NCBI RefSeq assembly: GCF_013317235.1
Contig: NZ_WLCM01000012.1
Coordinates: 65,960-129,959 of the forward strand
Direction: 5' to 3'
DNA: 64,000 bases
From: Leisingera sp. ANG59
GTDB taxonomy: Bacteria; Pseudomonadota; Alphaproteobacteria; Rhodobacterales; Rhodobacteraceae
Made by a program: the position numbers and the translations under genes. Positions 61,437 through 64,000 of the stretch are shown here, in pieces. The notes beneath the pieces were generated by a model, which was not told where the DNA came from, searched no databases, and saw only the letters and a program-made list of their open reading frames with translations. Numbering within the stretch: the stretch's first letter is position 1; each line of letters begins with the position of its first letter.

Positions 61437-63911
61437 TCAGGCGCGCATGTTGGCGCCGTTGGCGTCGTAGACCGGCGCGCCCAGCACTTCGGCGTCATAC
61501 ATCTCGCCCAGGATCTCGACCTGCAGCCTGGTTCCGGCCGCGGCGTGCTCTGCCGTGACATAGCCCATCGCCATGGATTTCTGCGCGTGATGCGCATAGC
61601 CGCCGGAGGAGATGTAGCCGACCGCTTCGCCGTCCTTCAGGATCGCCTCGTCGTTCGACACATCAATGCCGTCCACGTCGATGGTCATGGTGACCAGCTT
61701 GCGGCTTGCACCCGCCTCGCGGGCAGCCAGGGCAGCCTCCTTGCCGACAAAGTCCTTCTTCCAGTTGATGAACACATCCATGCCGCTTTCTGCCGCGTCG
61801 AAATCCGGGCGGAAGTCCAGCGTCCACACACCCCAGCCCTTTTCCAGCCGCATCGACATCAGCGCCCGCGCGCCGTACCAGCGGTAGCCCAGATCGGCGC
61901 CCGCCTCTTCGATCGCTTCCGCCAGGCGCAGCAGGTACTGCGGCTTGCAGTAGATCTCATAGCCCAGCTCGCCGGAGAAGCTGATCCGGTTCAGGATCAC
62001 CGGCACGCCGCCCACGAATGTTTGGCGCAGGTCGCGGAACTTGAACGCCTCGCCCGATACATCCTCGCGGGTGATCCGCTGCAGCAGCTCGCGCGATTTC
62101 GGACCCGACAGCGCAATGCCGTGCCAGTCGTCCGAGACGTTCTGGTACGACACATCCGCGGGCAGATCCTTCTCGAACCAGCGGCGGTGCGCCTCCTGCA
62201 TCGCGCCGGAGCCGAACAGCATGAAGTGATCCTCACCCAGGCAAGCCACTGTCAGATCGCCATAAAGCTTGCCCTTGGGTGTCAGCATCGGCGTCAGCGT
62301 CAGGCGCCCCGGCTTCGGCACATAGCCCGCCAGCACCCGGTCCAGATAGGCCCGCGCGCCCGCGCCCTTGAACTCATGCTTGGCAAAGTTGGCAACCTCG
62401 ATACCGCCCACCGCCTCGCGCACGGCCTTGACCTCGCGCGCGACGTAGTCGTGCGAACGGTTGCGCTCAAACGTCGGTTCCTCATGTGCATCCTCCGGCC
62501 CATCGGCAAACCACAGCGCGTTCTCCAGGCCAAAGCCCTGCCCCATCCGCGCGCCCTTGGCGACCAAACGGTCATAGAGCGCGGTGGTCTTCTGCATCCG
62601 CCCCTTCGGCAGCGTCTCATTCGGGAAGGTCATCACAAAGCGGCGCTCGTAGTTCTCGGTCGATTTCACGGTGCCCCAGTCGGGGGTCGCGAACTCGCCG
62701 AACCGCGCCACATCCATCGCCCAGACGTCGATCGAGGGCTCGCCGTCGATCATCCACTCGGCCATGGTCAGGCCCACGCCGCCGCCCTGGCAGAAGCCCG
62801 CCATCACGCCCACGGCACACCAGTAATTCTTCATGCCCGGCACCGGACCGATCATCGGGTTGCCGTCGGGGCCGAATGTGAACGGCCCGTTGATCATGTC
62901 CTTGATGCCCGCCTCGCCAATCGCCGGAATCCGCTCAAACGACATCTCCAGACGGTCGGCGATCCGGTCCAGATCGGGTTGCAGCAGCTCGTGGCCGAAG
63001 TCCCACGGGGTGCCGCCCACCTTCCAGGGCGTCCCCTTCGGCTCATAGGTGCCCAGCAGCATCCCCTGGCGCTCCTGCCGGAAATAGATGTTGGCCTCAT
63101 AGTCGATCCCGGCCGGCAGGCGGGTCGGGTGGTTGGCCACCGCGTCGATCTTGTCGGTGATCAGGTAATGGTGCTCCATCGGCTGCACCGGCAGGTTGAT
63201 GCCCTGCATATGGCCGACTTCCCGCGCCCACAGGCCGCCGCAGTTCACGATATGCTCCGCGTTGATTACGCCGCGCGGGGTGGTCACGTCCCAGCTGCCG
63301 TCCGGGCGCTGGGTGGTCGCGGTCACCGGCGTATGGGTGAAATACTGCGCGCCATGCACGCGGGCGGATTTGGCAAAGGCATAGGTCGCACCCGACGGGT
63401 CCAGATCGCCGTCTTGGTCGTCCCACAGTGCGGCGTGGTAATGCTTCGGGTCGATCAGCGGATGGCGCTCAGCCACTTCCTTGGGACTGATGAATTCCTG
63501 GTTCAGCCCCATATAACGCGCCTTGGAGCGTTCCCGCTTCAGGTAGTCGTACCAGGTCTTGTTCGACGCCAGATAAAACCCGCCGGTGATGTGCAGTCCG
63601 ACAGAGTGGCCAGAGGTCTCCTCGATCTCCTTATACAGATCGATGGTGTAGGACTGCAGGCGCGAGATGTTCGGGTCCGACGAAATCGTGTGGATCTGCC
63701 CCGCCGCGTGCCAGGAGGAGCCGGAGGTCAGCTCGTCCCGTTCCAGCAGCACCACGTCCTTCCAGCCGAACTTGGCCAGGTGGAACAGGATCGAGCAGCC
63801 AACCACACCGCCGCCGATGATCACCGCCTTGGCGTGGCTCGGCAGCTTCTTGTCGCTGGCGCTCTCCTCCTTGTGGATGTTGAGCGTCGATTGGGCAAAA
63901 TTGTCTGACAT
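61437..63911 (-). CDS. dimethylglycine/sarcosine dehydrogenase-type flavoprotein with GcvT domain
   Basis: 824 aa. The N-terminal DAO domain has HAKAVIIGGGVVGCSILFHLA at about 26-46 and SGSSWHAAGQIH, whose His is the covalent FAD site in this family. A FAO_M-type middle and C-terminal GcvT tetrahydrofolate-binding and barrel domains (about 430-820, e.g. DWHGIALSGPKSRELLQ, SFSGELGYEIY) complete it. It demethylates dimethylglycine or sarcosine, passing the one-carbon unit to tetrahydrofolate. GAGG precedes ATG 63911. The adjacent GlxA-type regulator fits betaine-type catabolism. Substrate choice is not fixed by sequence. Confidence 0.88.
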   Translation of the reverse strand: MSDNFAQSTLNIHKEESASDKKLPSHAKAVIIGGGVVGCSILFHLAKFGWKDVVLLERDELTSGSSWHAAGQIHTISSDPNISRLQSYTIDLYKEIEETSGHSVGLHITGGFYLASNKTWYDYLKRERSKARYMGLNQEFISPKEVAERHPLIDPKHYHAALWDDQDGDLDPSGATYAFAKSARVHGAQYFTHTPVTATTQRPDGSWDVTTPRGVINAEHIVNCGGLWAREVGHMQGINLPVQPMEHHYLITDKIDAVANHPTRLPAGIDYEANIYFRQERQGMLLGTYEPKGTPWKVGGTPWDFGHELLQPDLDRIADRLEMSFERIPAIGEAGIKDMINGPFTFGPDGNPMIGPVPGMKNYWCAVGVMAGFCQGGGVGLTMAEWMIDGEPSIDVWAMDVARFGEFATPDWGTVKSTENYERRFVMTFPNETLPKGRMQKTTALYDRLVAKGARMGQGFGLENALWFADGPEDAHEEPTFERNRSHDYVAREVKAVREAVGGIEVANFAKHEFKGAGARAYLDRVLAGYVPKPGRLTLTPMLTPKGKLYGDLTVACLGEDHFMLFGSGAMQEAHRRWFEKDLPADVSYQNVSDDWHGIALSGPKSRELLQRITREDVSGEAFKFRDLRQTFVGGVPVILNRISFSGELGYEIYCKPQYLLRLAEAIEEAGADLGYRWYGARALMSMRLEKGWGVWTLDFRPDFDAAESGMDVFINWKKDFVGKEAALAAREAGASRKLVTMTIDVDGIDVSNDEAILKDGEAVGYISSGGYAHHAQKSMAMGYVTAEHAAAGTRLQVEILGEMYDAEVLGAPVYDANGANMRA

Positions 63912-63966
63912 GGGTTTGTCCTCAGGTCCGGGGCAAAGCGCAGGAATTGCGGTAAATGGCACCAAA

Positions 63967-63998
63967 GGGGTGCACAGGGGGTGTACGGGGGGTGCACA
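63967..63998. promoter_or_regulatory. three 11-bp-phased direct repeats upstream of the dehydrogenase
   Basis: The core T-G-[CT]-A-C occurs at 63971-63975, 63982-63986 and 63993-63997, each preceded by four to six G. The 11-bp spacing places all three on one DNA face, a pattern typical of multimeric activator sites. They lie 60-90 bp upstream of the dehydrogenase start. The array may continue beyond the window. Confidence 0.5.
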
Positions 63999-64000
63999 GG

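Noticed and set aside
61545..63908. 787-codon plus-strand frame over the dehydrogenase
   Set aside because: Antisense to a complete DAO-GcvT protein; His/Arg/Gln-rich shadow composition.

Overview
The window looks like a chromosomal segment of a GC-rich alphaproteobacterium, most likely a marine Rhodobacteraceae (Roseobacter group, Leisingera/Phaeobacter/Ruegeria-like). This placement is inferred from gene content and order: an RpoHII-type sigma factor, rsmI-yraN-gshB divergent from an LpoA-like lipoprotein, glnD-murJ, a TTGA-N6-TCAA Fnr-type box, and a dimethylglycine/sarcosine dehydrogenase-type gene beside a GlxA-type regulator. There is no sign of phage, insertion sequences, CRISPR or rRNA. 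Genes are dense, often with 1-8 nt overlaps, and one tRNA is present.

Layout. 0-5.6 kb: a YbbA/YbbP-like ABC exporter pair, an NsrR/RirA-like Rrf2 regulator with an Fnr-type box in its upstream gap, and a gamma-glutamylcyclotransferase-like gene overlapping a DUF2254 membrane protein. 5.6-11 kb (minus): gltX, a DUF1801 protein, a DAO-family oxidoreductase and glutamine-dependent nadE. 11-14.6 kb: a secreted protein of 18 MORN repeats, then a PNPOx-like flavoprotein divergent from a MocR-type PLP regulator. 14.7-18.8 kb: usp plus an alanine/glycine:cation symporter, then leuA behind an apparent leucine-rich leader peptide. 18.8-23.1 kb: a class III cyclase/TolB-like/TPR protein, an SDR-darcynin pair divergent from a TetR regulator, and rlmJ.

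23.2-30 kb is a cell-elongation region: a lysozyme-like secreted protein, then mreB-mreC-mreD-mrdA-rodA, then a ghrA-like dehydrogenase. 31-38 kb (minus): M3 peptidase, a small secreted protein, a membrane-anchored MoeB/ThiF protein, dut, coaBC, a ChaN-like protein and rpoH. 38.2-41.7 kb (plus): cobU, a CobC-like phosphatase, a GST and comM/yifB. 41.7-43.9 kb (minus): gshB, yraN, rsmI. 44-53.5 kb (mostly plus): LpoA-like lipoprotein, glnD, murJ, a rhomboid-fold protein that has lost its catalytic residues, trpS and a long OmpA-family protein.

53.6-60 kb is a partial phenylacetate catabolic cluster. paaG-paaI-paaK plus a TetR regulator run leftward. paaZ and a PaaX-type regulator run rightward from a shared gap containing a TetR-type palindrome. 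The ring-epoxidase genes paaABCDE are not in this window. A tRNA-Met(CAT) follows, then a GlxA-type AraC regulator and a large DMGDH/sarcosine-dehydrogenase-type flavoprotein whose upstream DNA carries three 11-bp-phased direct repeats at the window edge.

I did not find a wholly new multi-gene system. The most interesting signals are the leuA leader with mutually exclusive pairings, a recurring intergenic GARTATTT motif, the catalytically dead rhomboid, the two-regulator paa cluster, the phased repeats upstream of the dehydrogenase, and the register shift in the MORN protein.
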